From: Macrococcus armenti
Lineage (GTDB): Bacteria > Bacillota > Bacilli > Staphylococcales > Staphylococcaceae
NCBI RefSeq assembly: GCF_020097135.1
Contig: NZ_CP083608.1
Span: 248,001 to 312,000, forward strand
Direction of reading: 5' to 3'
Length of the DNA: 64,000 nucleotides
Below, one piece after another: positions 1 through 8,482 of this stretch (its first letter is position 1; each line of letters begins with the position of its first letter). The translations under genes and the position numbers were made by a program. The notes beneath the pieces are model-generated. The model saw nothing but the letters and a program-made list of their open reading frames with translations. It made no database searches and was not told where the DNA came from.

Positions 1-2
1 GT

Positions 3-491
3 CTTGAAGTGTTACGCCGTATACGTATGGCTGATGAACAAACTAAGATTATTATGCTTACAGCACGAGATACGGTAATGGATAAAGTTGGTGGGTTAGA
101 TGGTGGCGCTAATGATTATATGACGAAGCCGTTTGAAATTGAAGAGTTGCTTGCACGTATTCGTGTACATCTGAAAAGCGCAGATGTTAAACCGGTTAAT
201 GAAGTAGTAACGTTTAAGTCTATCGAAATACACCCTAATGTACGTGAAGTCTATTTAAATGGTAAAAATATAGAGTTAACGCAAAAGGAATACGATTTAC
301 TTTATTATTTCATTGATAATAAAAACCAAGTATTAAATCGTGAACAAATTATTGAACATGTTTGGGGATATGATTATGCGGGAGATACTAATATTGTAGA
401 TGTATATGTACGATATATAAGAAAGAAATTAGGGACACCGCATGATTATATAAAAAGTGTTCGTGGCATGGGATATTTAATAAAGGAATAA
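3..491 (+). CDS. arlR: ArlR-like response regulator, 5' end outside the window
   Basis: OmpR-family response regulator that activates transcription when phosphorylated by its partner kinase. The reading frame is already open at the window edge, so the first part of the receiver domain, with the phospho-acceptor aspartate, is missing. Visible are the end of the receiver (MTKPF, with the conserved lysine) and a complete winged-helix DNA-binding domain (ELTQKEYDLL through DVYVRYIRKKL). The kinase gene begins 4 bp after the stop, which fits an arlRS operon. In staphylococci ArlRS controls autolysis, adhesion and virulence factors; that role here is inferred from similarity. Confidence 0.9.
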   Translation, partial: LEVLRRIRMADEQTKIIMLTARDTVMDKVGGLDGGANDYMTKPFEIEELLARIRVHLKSADVKPVNEVVTFKSIEIHPNVREVYLNGKNIELTQKEYDLLYYFIDNKNQVLNREQIIEHVWGYDYAGDTNIVDVYVRYIRKKLGTPHDYIKSVRGMGYLIKE

Positions 492-495
492 TTAT

Positions 496-1866
496 ATGAA
501 GTTAAGTACTAAAATTCAACTGTATACTACTGTTATGATCGTACTCACATTAATTGTAGTGAATGTTTTCGTATATATTACGTTTAAGAAAAATGCTATT
601 CAAAACGAAGTGCATCAATTAGAAAATAGGGCAATAAATATTATTAAAGAATTAGAAAAGTCCAATCAAACAAAACAGGATAACGAAAAGATTATCGTCA
701 ATCATTTACTGTCAGACGGATCTGTTACGATTGTTAATCAAAATAATAAACGCAAACTTCAAATTATGACGAAACAGCATTATCGTAATTTGATTGAAGA
801 CTATACGGATAAACAAACAGATAAGTACATTACACGTGGGAATCATCATTTCGTAATGGTTTCTGTACCGGTACTCTGGGAAGATAAAGAGACTGTCAAC
901 TTGCAAATATACGAGAATATTGATATGAAACACGAATCATTTGAAAACTTAAAGTGGATATTAATCGGTTCTACAATTATGGTTACGATCATTACTATTA
1001 TTCTTAATATGATTATTACGCATAGTATATTAAAACCAATTCATCTGCTCATAAATAAAATGTCTAACATTCATAAAACGAAAGGTTATACAAAAATTGA
1101 AAGTATAGAAAACACATCAAAAGAATTAGATGATCTGACCGATACATTTAATTTAATGATGAAACGATTAAGTGAACAAGAAGAGAAAGAACAGAGTTTT
1201 ATTGCAAACGCCTCACATGAATTAAAGACACCTATAACTGTAATTAAAAGCTATAGTGAGATGTTAAAGCGCTTCGGTAAATCAAAGCCAGAGGTATTGG
1301 ATGAAGGATTAGACGCCATACATGAAGAAGCGATAAGGATGAGTTATTTAGCGAATCAAATGTTACAGATTACGTCATTTCATAAGCAAACGAAACATAA
1401 TGAACGTGAATCATTTGAACTTATCCAATTGTTACAAAGTACCGCAAAGAAATTATCGATTACTCATGGGCGAGAAATTGATGTTCAATCAAAAATAAAG
1501 ACTTTACACATAAAATTAAATCAGGAGCAATTTGTGCAACTCATTACAATATTTATCGATAATGCGATTAAGTATAGTGATAAAAGTGTAGTGATTGCGT
1601 TGAACCAAAAACATAAAAATGTGATGCTTCAAATTGAAGATAAGGGCATAGGGATACCTGCAGAAAGTCTGGATAAGATATTTAATAGATTTTATCGTGT
1701 AGACAAGGCACGTACTAGAAAGACAGGTGGCAGCGGTTTAGGGTTATACATTGCAAAAGAGATTGCACAAGCAAATGATATAGGGATTGATGTATATTCA
1801 GAATTAAATTACGGAACAACGGTTAAATTAACGATAAAGGAGCAGTACATTGAAACATTTAGTTAA
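496..1866 (+). CDS. arlS: ArlS-like sensor histidine kinase
   Basis: 456-residue membrane histidine kinase, close to the length expected for ArlS. There is one N-terminal membrane helix (about residues 10-30), an extracytoplasmic sensor of about 120 residues, a second helix (about 152-175) and a HAMP linker. The H-box SHELKTP has the phosphorylated His near residue 241. The ATPase domain shows an N-box (DNAIKYS), a G1 box (EDKGIGIP) and a G2 box (GGSGLGLYIAK). It follows arlR by 4 bp and overlaps the next gene by 17 bp, so the three are probably co-transcribed. The signal sensed cannot be read from sequence. Confidence 0.92.
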   Translation: MKLSTKIQLYTTVMIVLTLIVVNVFVYITFKKNAIQNEVHQLENRAINIIKELEKSNQTKQDNEKIIVNHLLSDGSVTIVNQNNKRKLQIMTKQHYRNLIEDYTDKQTDKYITRGNHHFVMVSVPVLWEDKETVNLQIYENIDMKHESFENLKWILIGSTIMVTIITIILNMIITHSILKPIHLLINKMSNIHKTKGYTKIESIENTSKELDDLTDTFNLMMKRLSEQEEKEQSFIANASHELKTPITVIKSYSEMLKRFGKSKPEVLDEGLDAIHEEAIRMSYLANQMLQITSFHKQTKHNERESFELIQLLQSTAKKLSITHGREIDVQSKIKTLHIKLNQEQFVQLITIFIDNAIKYSDKSVVIALNQKHKNVMLQIEDKGIGIPAESLDKIFNRFYRVDKARTRKTGGSGLGLYIAKEIAQANDIGIDVYSELNYGTTVKLTIKEQYIETFS

Positions 1867-2497
1867 ACCATTTCTATATTTTGTAACGATACTACTGACA
1901 ATTGTACTTGCTGTTGTAGTTTTTCAGAGTAACCGAGCGTTGCTTAGTGAAGCTGATGCAAAGAAAATAGTTGCCGAACGTTATGCAGGTGACATTAAAG
2001 ATTTTCATATGACTGCGAATAAACAATACTTTAAAGTGATTGTGGAAGATAAACGAAAGAGATTTCAATTTAAAATAGATAGATATAATGAGAAAATCTC
2101 AAATTTGAAAGTGTTGAAGCACTTCGATAACAATAACACACAAGATGAAAAGAAGCGTGAAATAAAGAAAGAAAAGCGTAAAGAGGATACAAATAATAAA
2201 CAGTTGAAATCAAAAGATGAAACACAAAAAGCAGTTCAAAAGAACGAGAAGCAACAGCAAAGTTCACCAAAAACCAAAACAGAGCATCCATCAATAGAGC
2301 AATCCGCAATGCCTAATCAGCAGTCAAGCAATCAGATGCCAGCAGAAAGTCAAGATACATTACAACAACCCACATATTCTCAAGAGGTACCAAATCGTCA
2401 GCAGCAGCAATCCAATGTACAAGTACAAGAAAGTCCATATTACTATTATTCAGATGATGATGATGACGATGAATATGACGATATGGATGATGATTAA
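1850..2497 (+). CDS. Membrane-anchored PepSY-like protein with acidic C-terminal tail
   Basis: 215-residue protein starting at TTG 1850 with a good ribosome site (AAAGGAG, 1836-1842) inside the end of arlS. An N-terminal hydrophobic helix (about residues 8-27) is followed by a short PepSY-like domain (EADAKKIVAERY ... KRFQFKIDR, about residues 35-85). Then comes a Lys/Glu- and Gln-rich low-complexity stretch, and finally four Tyr followed by a run of Asp. It is probably anchored in the membrane and exposed outside. Its place behind arlS suggests a link with that kinase, but this is inference. Function unknown. Confidence 0.7.
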   Translation: MKHLVKPFLYFVTILLTIVLAVVVFQSNRALLSEADAKKIVAERYAGDIKDFHMTANKQYFKVIVEDKRKRFQFKIDRYNEKISNLKVLKHFDNNNTQDEKKREIKKEKRKEDTNNKQLKSKDETQKAVQKNEKQQQSSPKTKTEHPSIEQSAMPNQQSSNQMPAESQDTLQQPTYSQEVPNRQQQQSNVQVQESPYYYYSDDDDDDEYDDMDDD

Positions 2498-2545
2498 AAC
2501 TGAATAATACGGGCGGTCGCTTATCGTTCCAAGAGACAAGCCAAT

Positions 2546-3082
2546 TCAAAATCCATGAACACTAAAATAAATGATGTATACTATTGACCAGACAACTAAC
2601 CATATGAAGACTTTCTTACGGTATGTAAGACAATGCAGCACATGATGAGATAACCAGTAAGCGATTATTGTAACGATTACAAAGCGTAATAGTCTAGCTG
2701 GTATCGAGCATATTAGAAATAAAAATAAATTCAAGTATTGTGGTGCAGCAAATGCAAACATTTTATATGGTATTCCAAAGAGCGGTCCTGATATGAGCCC
2801 GATGAATGGATTATCATTCATTGCTTTTGTGACATGCTCTAACATATATGGCTGGACGGATGGTACATGAAATAATATTGATTTCATCACGTCTTGATTG
2901 ATCAGCGCGGTAATATAAACAAGTGTTCCACCAATTAGAGCACCGATCAGAGTTAAACACAGCATCTTTATGATGATGTGTTTATTTTTTTGTGTTATGG
3001 CAACGTAAGTAAGAAAGATATCAGGAATAATAAAAAATACTGTGGCTTCAGCGAATCCCCATAATAATGCAATTAGTCCCAT
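2546..3082 (-). CDS. Small polytopic membrane protein, possible VTT/DedA (YqaA-like) family
   Basis: 178-residue integral membrane protein with about five hydrophobic segments. The start (WGFAEATVFFIIPD) resembles the opening of YqaA/DedA-type proteins, and IPARLLRF lies where this group carries an Arg-rich motif. The family is linked to lipid scrambling or transport. The gene is divergent from the phospholipid-synthesis-like operon beginning at 3199, which fits a membrane-lipid role; the family call is tentative. Confidence 0.55.
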   Translation of the reverse strand: MGLIALLWGFAEATVFFIIPDIFLTYVAITQKNKHIIIKMLCLTLIGALIGGTLVYITALINQDVMKSILFHVPSVQPYMLEHVTKAMNDNPFIGLISGPLFGIPYKMFAFAAPQYLNLFLFLICSIPARLLRFVIVTIIAYWLSHHVLHCLTYRKKVFIWLVVWSIVYIIYFSVHGF

Positions 3083-3198
3083 AAGTGCTCCTTATTAAAT
3101 GTATTATTAATCATATATTATTACGAAATAATTTTGTTAATACAAATCATATGTGTATAATTACTGTAAATATAACATTTTTGATGAGAGGAGTAAGG

Positions 3199-3819
3199 AT
3201 GATGGTAAGTATTTATGAATTGAAGCCAAAGTTTCAGCAAGTGATCATGCCAATTGTTGATAAGTTTAGAAGTGCAGGTATTACACCCAATCAAGTAACT
3301 GTAAGTGCACTTCTTTTGTCTATTTTAACGGGTGTGGCGATAGCATTATTTCATGATAACACGTGGGTTTATTTGTTGGTTCCGATAGTTATGTTTATAA
3401 GAATGGCACTGAATGCGATAGACGGTGTAATGGCTTCCAAATATAACATGAAGTCAAATCTAGGTATGCTATTAAATGAACTCGGTGATGTCATAAGTGA
3501 CTTAGTATTGTACTTACCATTTATTTTGATTGTCAGAGATGAGGGTATTTCTGTGATATTATTTATCGGATTATCAATTATCAGTGAAATGGCAGGAAGT
3601 TTAGTTCAAGTTATAGGATCAAAGCGAAGATATGACGGACCTATGGGTAAGAGTGACCGTGCTTTCTTAATTGGTCTTATTGCATTTTTGATAGTGCTAA
3701 AGATAAATGTCATTCCATTTATACATATTATTCTTTATATTGCATCACTGCTTATCGTATTGAATATATATAAACGCATGAAAAATGGGTTGAAAGGAGC
3801 AACGTATGAACCTCAATAA
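3199..3819 (+). CDS. CDP-alcohol phosphatidyltransferase, YnbA-like
   Basis: 206-residue polytopic membrane enzyme of the CDP-alcohol phosphatidyltransferase fold, which joins a CDP-activated lipid to an alcohol. The start is ATG 3199 or 3202 behind GAGAGGAG; an earlier in-frame ATG at 3085 has no ribosome site. The usual D-x2-DG-x2-AR-x8-G-x3-D-x3-D signature is altered: NAIDGVMAS, then GMLLN, then D, so the first and third acidic positions are Asn. As I recall E. coli YnbA, it carries the same substitutions (RMALNALDG, LNETGDVISD), so this looks like a subfamily trait. The next gene overlaps by 14 bp. Confidence 0.8.
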   Translation: MMVSIYELKPKFQQVIMPIVDKFRSAGITPNQVTVSALLLSILTGVAIALFHDNTWVYLLVPIVMFIRMALNAIDGVMASKYNMKSNLGMLLNELGDVISDLVLYLPFILIVRDEGISVILFIGLSIISEMAGSLVQVIGSKRRYDGPMGKSDRAFLIGLIAFLIVLKINVIPFIHIILYIASLLIVLNIYKRMKNGLKGATYEPQ

Positions 3820-4744
3820 CCTATCAAACGAAATGATTACTGTATTAATCGGTGTCTTTGTTGTCCTTATTATCTCAACGATTATTAGTCAAATATTACT
3901 CAGGAAATATTCGAATAAGGATACTGAAAACATATGGTTACGTGTAAAATCTTGGTGGATGATGTGTATTATATTCTCATTTGCGTTAATGATACATAAA
4001 ACAGTTTCTTTAATCTTTATGGCTTTTCTTTGCTTTCTGGCATTAAAAGAATATTTTTCACTAATTCCTACAAATAGAAGCCATCGTCTTGTATATTTAT
4101 GGGCGTATTTAACGATACCTATTCAATTTATATTAATTTATAACGGACTCTATGGCTTTTTTATCGTTTTTATTCCTGTATATATGTTTTTATTTATCCC
4201 GATACAAGCGTTGATCGTTGGAGAAACGAAGGGCTTCTTACACTCTATGGCTACGATTCAATGGGGGATCATGTTATTCGTGTTTAGTTTAAGTCATCTG
4301 GCATACTTAATTGTTCTGCCAGGAAATGAACAATCAGTTTCAGGCGCAAGCTTAGTATTATTTTTAGTCATACTTACTCAAGCAAATGATGTATTTCAAT
4401 ACATATCAGGTAAATTATTTGGCAAGCGCAAAATAATCCCGAAAGTAAGCCCTAATAAAACATGGGCTGGTTTTATAGGTGGCGTCATACTTACAACATT
4501 ACTTTCAATGTTACTTGGTTCATTACTTACTCCTTTTACTTTATCAGGCATGATCGCTGCAGGTATGTATATCAGCGTCAGTGGTTTTATTGGTGACGTG
4601 AACATTTCAGCGCTTAAACGTGATTTAAATATTAAAGATACCTCTCAAGCGATACCGGGCCATGGTGGTATATTAGATCGTGTGGACTCGCTCACATATA
4701 CAGCACCATTATTCTTCCATTTCACGAGATTCTTTTATTTTTAG
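3806..4744 (+). CDS. CdsA-family phosphatidate cytidylyltransferase, YnbB-like
   Basis: 312-residue membrane protein with about eight hydrophobic helices. Near the C-terminus it carries a complete CDP-diglyceride synthase signature: SALKRDLNIKD followed by GHGGILDRVD. The expected reaction is CTP plus phosphatidic acid giving CDP-diacylglycerol and pyrophosphate. It overlaps the upstream transferase by 14 bp and has its own ribosome site (AAAGGAG, 3794-3800). Pairing of a CdsA paralogue with a YnbA-type transferase matches the ynbA-ynbB order of E. coli. It is probably not the housekeeping CdsA, which normally lies in the frr-dxr-proS region. Confidence 0.85.
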   Translation: MNLNNLSNEMITVLIGVFVVLIISTIISQILLRKYSNKDTENIWLRVKSWWMMCIIFSFALMIHKTVSLIFMAFLCFLALKEYFSLIPTNRSHRLVYLWAYLTIPIQFILIYNGLYGFFIVFIPVYMFLFIPIQALIVGETKGFLHSMATIQWGIMLFVFSLSHLAYLIVLPGNEQSVSGASLVLFLVILTQANDVFQYISGKLFGKRKIIPKVSPNKTWAGFIGGVILTTLLSMLLGSLLTPFTLSGMIAAGMYISVSGFIGDVNISALKRDLNIKDTSQAIPGHGGILDRVDSLTYTAPLFFHFTRFFYF

Positions 4745-4759
4745 AAAGGAGCTACTTTG

Positions 4760-5386
4760 ATGAGGAATTTATTATTCACGCTTATCGTGAGACCAATCGT
4801 CTTTATTGTCTTAGGTTTGAATATAAGACATTATGAACGATTACAAAAATCTGGTCCACTTGTCTTGATAGCAAATCATAATAGTCATCTAGATACTTTA
4901 GTACTAATGAGTCTGTTTAAAGGTAAACATTTTCACCATGTAAGACCTGTAGCTGCTGGTGATTACTTTCTTAAGAATAAAGTGTTGAAATGGTTTTCCA
5001 CAGAAGTGATGAATATTATTCCTATCGAGCGTAAGATGACACGTGACTTTAAAGGGATGTTTCAACCGATAATAAATGAATTACAAAATGGAGGTATAAT
5101 CATACTATATCCAGAAGGTTCACGTGGAGAACCAGAACAGCTATCTAAGTATAAGTCTGGAATCTATTATTTAATGCGTGAATGCCAGAATGTACCCATT
5201 CAACCTGTTTTTATGCACGGATTAGGAAAGGCATTGCCGAAAGATAGCTTCATACTCGTGCCATTTTTTGTAGATATCTTTATTGGGGAAACATTTAAAT
5301 TTATTGATGACCGCAAAGTATTCATGGATGAAGTGACGAATAGACTTAATACTTTAAGAGATGAAGGTAATTTTAAGGAATGGTAA
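4760..5386 (+). CDS. 1-acyl-glycerol-3-phosphate acyltransferase (PlsC family)
   Basis: 208-residue acyltransferase, expected to transfer an acyl chain to lysophosphatidic acid at the membrane face. The catalytic H-x4-D motif is NHNSHLD (His near residue 39) and the substrate motif is YPEGSRG (about residue 117). One N-terminal hydrophobic helix anchors it. ATG 4760 lies 8 bp after AAAGGAG; TTG 4757 is less likely. It is third in the YnbA/YnbB-like operon, so the set could make phosphatidic acid, activate it and transfer it to an alcohol. Confidence 0.85.
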   Translation: MRNLLFTLIVRPIVFIVLGLNIRHYERLQKSGPLVLIANHNSHLDTLVLMSLFKGKHFHHVRPVAAGDYFLKNKVLKWFSTEVMNIIPIERKMTRDFKGMFQPIINELQNGGIIILYPEGSRGEPEQLSKYKSGIYYLMRECQNVPIQPVFMHGLGKALPKDSFILVPFFVDIFIGETFKFIDDRKVFMDEVTNRLNTLRDEGNFKEW

Positions 5387-5408
5387 AATTTCAAAAGGAG
5401 AAATACGT

Positions 5409-6017
5409 ATGTTCTTGCCGAAATTATTCAAAGTAGAAGATTTTAATGCACTGATAGATTTTTTAAGTAAGAATCCATTTGCTACGGTTATTTCATCTAA
5501 GGATGATGTACCGTATGCAACGCAGGTTCCAGTTATGGTGGATGTCATTGATGAAGAGGTCGTGTTATCATTTCATCTCGCAAGACCAAATCCTCAAAAT
5601 AAGACACTTGAGCATAATAAGAATGTACTGATTCAGTTCACTGGTGCACATGGTTACGTATCATCTTCATGGTATGAACAAGAAGAAGTTTCTACGTGGA
5701 ATTATCAAGCAGCACAGTTAACAGGAGAGTGTGTTGTTCTGAATGAAGATGAGCTGATGGAAGACCTAAGGCATCTAACGGATCATTATGAGACAGGTGA
5801 CAATGCGAGAACGTTTGATACATTGAGTGAGGATGTGCTAAAGCAGGCTAAAGGGATTATTGGATATAAAGTAAAGGTTCGTGAAGCGGGTCTTAAATAT
5901 AAATTAAGTCAGAATAGAAGTGACAAAGATTATAAAAATATCGTCTTGAATTTACGTGAAAGTGATAATCAGGATGATAACCGTTTAGCTGCTGAGATGG
6001 AGAAGTTGAGGGATTAA
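5409..6017 (+). CDS. PaiB-like FMN-binding protein
   Basis: 202-residue protein of the PaiB/FMN-binding split-barrel family. The N-terminus (MFLPKLFKVEDF) and the segment ATVISSKDDVPYATQVPV are typical. ATG 5409 follows AAAAGGAG (5393-5400) with normal spacing; an earlier in-frame start at 5361 lies inside the acyltransferase gene and is rejected. B. subtilis PaiB is described as a negative regulator of sporulation and protease genes, but many homologues are uncharacterised. It is last in the operon before the terminator at 6054; its link to lipid synthesis is unclear. Confidence 0.75.
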   Translation: MFLPKLFKVEDFNALIDFLSKNPFATVISSKDDVPYATQVPVMVDVIDEEVVLSFHLARPNPQNKTLEHNKNVLIQFTGAHGYVSSSWYEQEEVSTWNYQAAQLTGECVVLNEDELMEDLRHLTDHYETGDNARTFDTLSEDVLKQAKGIIGYKVKVREAGLKYKLSQNRSDKDYKNIVLNLRESDNQDDNRLAAEMEKLRD

Positions 6018-6053
6018 TGTAAATAACGTGATAAAAATTAATAAGATGAATAT

Positions 6054-6087
6054 AAGAACTTGGATACTATATCCAAGTTCTTTTTTA
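6054..6087 (+). terminator. Intrinsic terminator after the PaiB-like gene
   Basis: Perfect 13-bp stem (AAGAACTTGGATA / TATCCAAGTTCTT) with a 3-nt loop, followed by a T-run. It ends the phospholipid-type operon. Confidence 0.9.
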
Positions 6088-6120
6088 TTTCACAAATTAT
6101 TCATAAATAATGAATTTCAC

Positions 6121-6162
6121 CGTGATTGAAATCACGAATGTATCGTCTGAAACTTTTACAAT
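6121..6162 (+). promoter_or_regulatory. Crp/Fnr-type palindrome and -10 of the oxidase operon
   Basis: CGTGATTGAAATCACG (6121-6136) is a perfect palindrome with a 4-nt centre, the form bound by Crp/Fnr-family proteins. A -10-like TACAAT lies at 6157-6162 with no good -35, placing the palindrome centre about 40.5 bp upstream of the expected start. That is the class II activator position. The Crp/Fnr gene at 9643-10317 is the obvious candidate regulator; this is inference. Confidence 0.65.
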
Positions 6163-6209
6163 AATAAGTGAGAACAATTATTATTACTATTTCGAAAGGG
6201 GATAATGGT

Positions 6210-6344
6210 ATGGCGAATGTTAAAGAACATAAAGAAAATACTGAAACACTAAAAGGTACGTTCTTTGCGACTGTCGTGTTTGTAGGTGGAAGTATCATTT
6301 TCTGGACTGGTTTATTACTCGTTTTATATTTACTACGTTATTAA
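6210..6344 (+). CDS. Cytochrome c oxidase subunit IIa-like small membrane protein
   Basis: 44-residue protein with one membrane helix (about residues 18-42, TFFATVVFVGGSIIFW...). ATG 6210 follows GAAAGGGG (6194-6201) with normal spacing. Size, single helix and position just before subunit II match the subunit IIa family of ba3-type heme-copper oxidases, which replaces a missing helix of subunit II. The next gene starts 15 bp downstream behind AAAGGAG. Confidence 0.75.
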   Translation: MANVKEHKENTETLKGTFFATVVFVGGSIIFWTGLLLVLYLLRY

Positions 6345-6359
6345 GAAAGGAGCAACAGC

Positions 6360-6830
6360 ATGAAAGTACATAAATTAGAAGAATTATGGTTGATTATCGG
6401 TGTCGTAATTATCGGACTTGCAATCGCAATAACAGGTTATCAGGCATTTGCCAAAGAGATGGCACCACCAAGTCATATCGAAACAATAGATCCGACGAAA
6501 GTATCTAAGACACCTCCTTTTAATAAACCTGGGTTAAAGAAAATAGGGGACAATGAATATGAAGCGGTTATGACGTTAGAAGCTTTCAAATTTGAACCGC
6601 AAAAATTGGAAGTGCCAAAAGGGGCGAAAGTAACATTTAAGCTTACGTCAAAAGATGTCGTGCATGGTATCAATATCCCAAATACGAATGTAAATACGAT
6701 GGTGGTCCCTGGTCACATCCAGACCATCACACAGACATTTAAGAAGTCTGAACGATTCATCATGATATGTAATGAATATTGTGGCACTGGACATGACACA
6801 ATGTCGATGCAAATTGTTGTAAAGGAGTGA
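6360..6830 (+). CDS. Heme-copper oxidase subunit II with CuA site (ba3-like)
   Basis: 156-residue membrane-anchored protein: one N-terminal helix (about residues 10-30) and an outward cupredoxin domain. The binuclear CuA site is complete: an upstream His in VVHGINIP, then CNEYCGTGHDTM with two Cys, Glu carbonyl, His and Met ligands. It should accept electrons from a cytochrome c and pass them to subunit I. The short one-helix form is typical of ba3-type (family B) enzymes. Subunit I starts 4 bp after its stop. Confidence 0.9.
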   Translation: MKVHKLEELWLIIGVVIIGLAIAITGYQAFAKEMAPPSHIETIDPTKVSKTPPFNKPGLKKIGDNEYEAVMTLEAFKFEPQKLEVPKGAKVTFKLTSKDVVHGINIPNTNVNTMVVPGHIQTITQTFKKSERFIMICNEYCGTGHDTMSMQIVVKE

Positions 6831-6834
6831 GGAT

Positions 6835-8469
6835 ATGAATAAGTTACGTGGATCGCATTATCGTTTTTCTTTAGTGAATATGTTTCTAGCATTTGTATTG
6901 CTATTTATTGGTGGGTTTATAGGTTTAATACAAGGGTTGAACAGAGCAGGAGTATTAAAGATATTAAATGGATTAAACTATTATGAGCTGTTAACACTGC
7001 ACGGTATATTATTGATTATCGGTTTTACAACTTTGTTTGTTAATGGGTATTTATACGCCGCAACAGACTATGTATTAGGTGGCTTACAAAAGATATCTAG
7101 AACGTTATCGTGGGTTGGTTTGGTGAGTTTTCTTATTGGTGCTTTAATGGTTGTGTTTGAAGTAATTAATCATCGTGCCACTGTGATGTATACGTTTTAT
7201 GCACCAATGGCAGCGAGTCCCGTATTTTATATAGGTTTAGTATTTGTCGTGCTTTGCATTTGGTTAAGTGCAATCGGAATATTTATATCTTGCTATAAAT
7301 GGAAGCAGTCACATAAAGGAGAACACTTACCATTATTCGCATTCTTTGCTACAGGTGTATATACGCTTATTACATTAGGAAGTATCGGTGTAACGGTAGA
7401 AGTATTGATGATGATTCCATGGTCTATGGGCATTGTAGAACGTATTAATGTACTATTAACCCGCACTTTATTCTGGAGTTTTGGTCACACATTAGTAAAC
7501 GTATGGTATTTAGTTGCAGTGTCTGCCTGGTATCTCGTCTTACCTAAAGTTATTGGCGGGAAAGTATACAGTGATGCATTAACGAGAATTACAGTTATCT
7601 TAATTGTCGTGCTCAATGTTCCTGGTGGGTTCCATCATCAGATTGTTGACCCTGGATTTTCTCCAGGACTTAAATTTATGCATTTAATTATGAGTGTGGC
7701 GATAGGATTCCCATCTCTTATGACAGCATTTGCGATGTTTGCAGTTTTAGAGCAAGTCGGACGTCAAAATGGAGGTAAAGGCTTACTAGGCTGGCTTTGG
7801 AAATTACCTTGGGGTGATGTAAGATTTCTAACGATTATGTTAGCCATGGTCGGCTTTATATTTGGTGGAGCAGGAGGTATTGCACAAACAAACAATCAGT
7901 TGAATCAAGTTGTACATAATTCTTTATGGGTTGTAGGGCATTTCCATGTAACTGTAGGGGTTTCAGTTGTACTGACGTTCTTCGGTTTAGTGTACTGGCT
8001 AATCCCATATTTATCAGGAAGAGTTCTAACGCGAAAAATTCATAACTTAGGTATATGGCAAACAGGATTCTGGACGATAGGTATGATCTTTATGTCTTTA
8101 TCGATGACGTTTGTGGGCTTAATCGGAGCACCCCGTCGAACACAGTTTACAACGTATCATGAGCATGCACACGCACTAGCATGGAATCCGTATTTATTAT
8201 TTGTAGGTGCGGGCGGCATATTGTTGTTCATCGGTATTGTTTTGATGTGTTATATCGCATTCTATTTAATGTTTAAAGCACCTAAAGGACACACACCATT
8301 TATGGTGGCAGAAGTAAACGAAGCGGAAGTAACTACACCTGCATGGACTGAAAAATGGTCGTTATGGTTAGTGGTCGCATTCTTACTGATTTCTATGGGA
8401 TACGTATATCCAATAGTTGATATCATTCAAAATGCACCTCCAGGATCACCACCGATTAAAACTTGGTAA
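6835..8469 (+). CDS. Heme-copper oxidase subunit I, ba3-like, active-site Tyr replaced by Asn (possible NO reductase)
   Basis: 544-residue protein with about 13 membrane helices. Ligands are complete: His56 and His371 (low-spin heme), His369 (high-spin heme), His218, His267 and His268 (CuB). The spacings 218-267 (49) and 268-369 (101) equal those of Thermus ba3 (233-282, 283-384) as I recall that sequence. In GHTLVNVWYL the residue at His+4 is Asn222, where oxygen reductases carry the cross-linked Tyr of GHPIVYFWLL; the tyrosine at His+11 is Val. Nitric oxide reductases lack this tyrosine, so the enzyme may reduce NO rather than O2. Family B membership is firm; the substrate is inference. Confidence 0.88.
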   Translation: MNKLRGSHYRFSLVNMFLAFVLLFIGGFIGLIQGLNRAGVLKILNGLNYYELLTLHGILLIIGFTTLFVNGYLYAATDYVLGGLQKISRTLSWVGLVSFLIGALMVVFEVINHRATVMYTFYAPMAASPVFYIGLVFVVLCIWLSAIGIFISCYKWKQSHKGEHLPLFAFFATGVYTLITLGSIGVTVEVLMMIPWSMGIVERINVLLTRTLFWSFGHTLVNVWYLVAVSAWYLVLPKVIGGKVYSDALTRITVILIVVLNVPGGFHHQIVDPGFSPGLKFMHLIMSVAIGFPSLMTAFAMFAVLEQVGRQNGGKGLLGWLWKLPWGDVRFLTIMLAMVGFIFGGAGGIAQTNNQLNQVVHNSLWVVGHFHVTVGVSVVLTFFGLVYWLIPYLSGRVLTRKIHNLGIWQTGFWTIGMIFMSLSMTFVGLIGAPRRTQFTTYHEHAHALAWNPYLLFVGAGGILLFIGIVLMCYIAFYLMFKAPKGHTPFMVAEVNEAEVTTPAWTEKWSLWLVVAFLLISMGYVYPIVDIIQNAPPGSPPIKTW

Positions 8470-8482
8470 AGGAGTCATTAAT

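Noticed and set aside
3085-3198. N-terminal extension of the YnbA-like transferase
   Set aside because: No ribosome site before 3085, whereas 3199/3202 has GAGAGGAG; the extra residues do not resemble the family.
3199-3819. Inactive transferase because of two Asn in the acidic signature
   Set aside because: The same Asn positions occur in YnbA as I recall it, so this looks like a subfamily trait and not decay.
6835-8469. Ordinary aa3- or bo3-type terminal oxidase
   Set aside because: Histidine spacing, a one-helix subunit II and a IIa-type subunit fit family B, and the catalytic Tyr is absent.
8417-8482. Longer start of the Sco gene inside subunit I
   Set aside because: The ribosome site AAAGGAG at 8468-8474 and the membrane anchor both point to ATG 8483.
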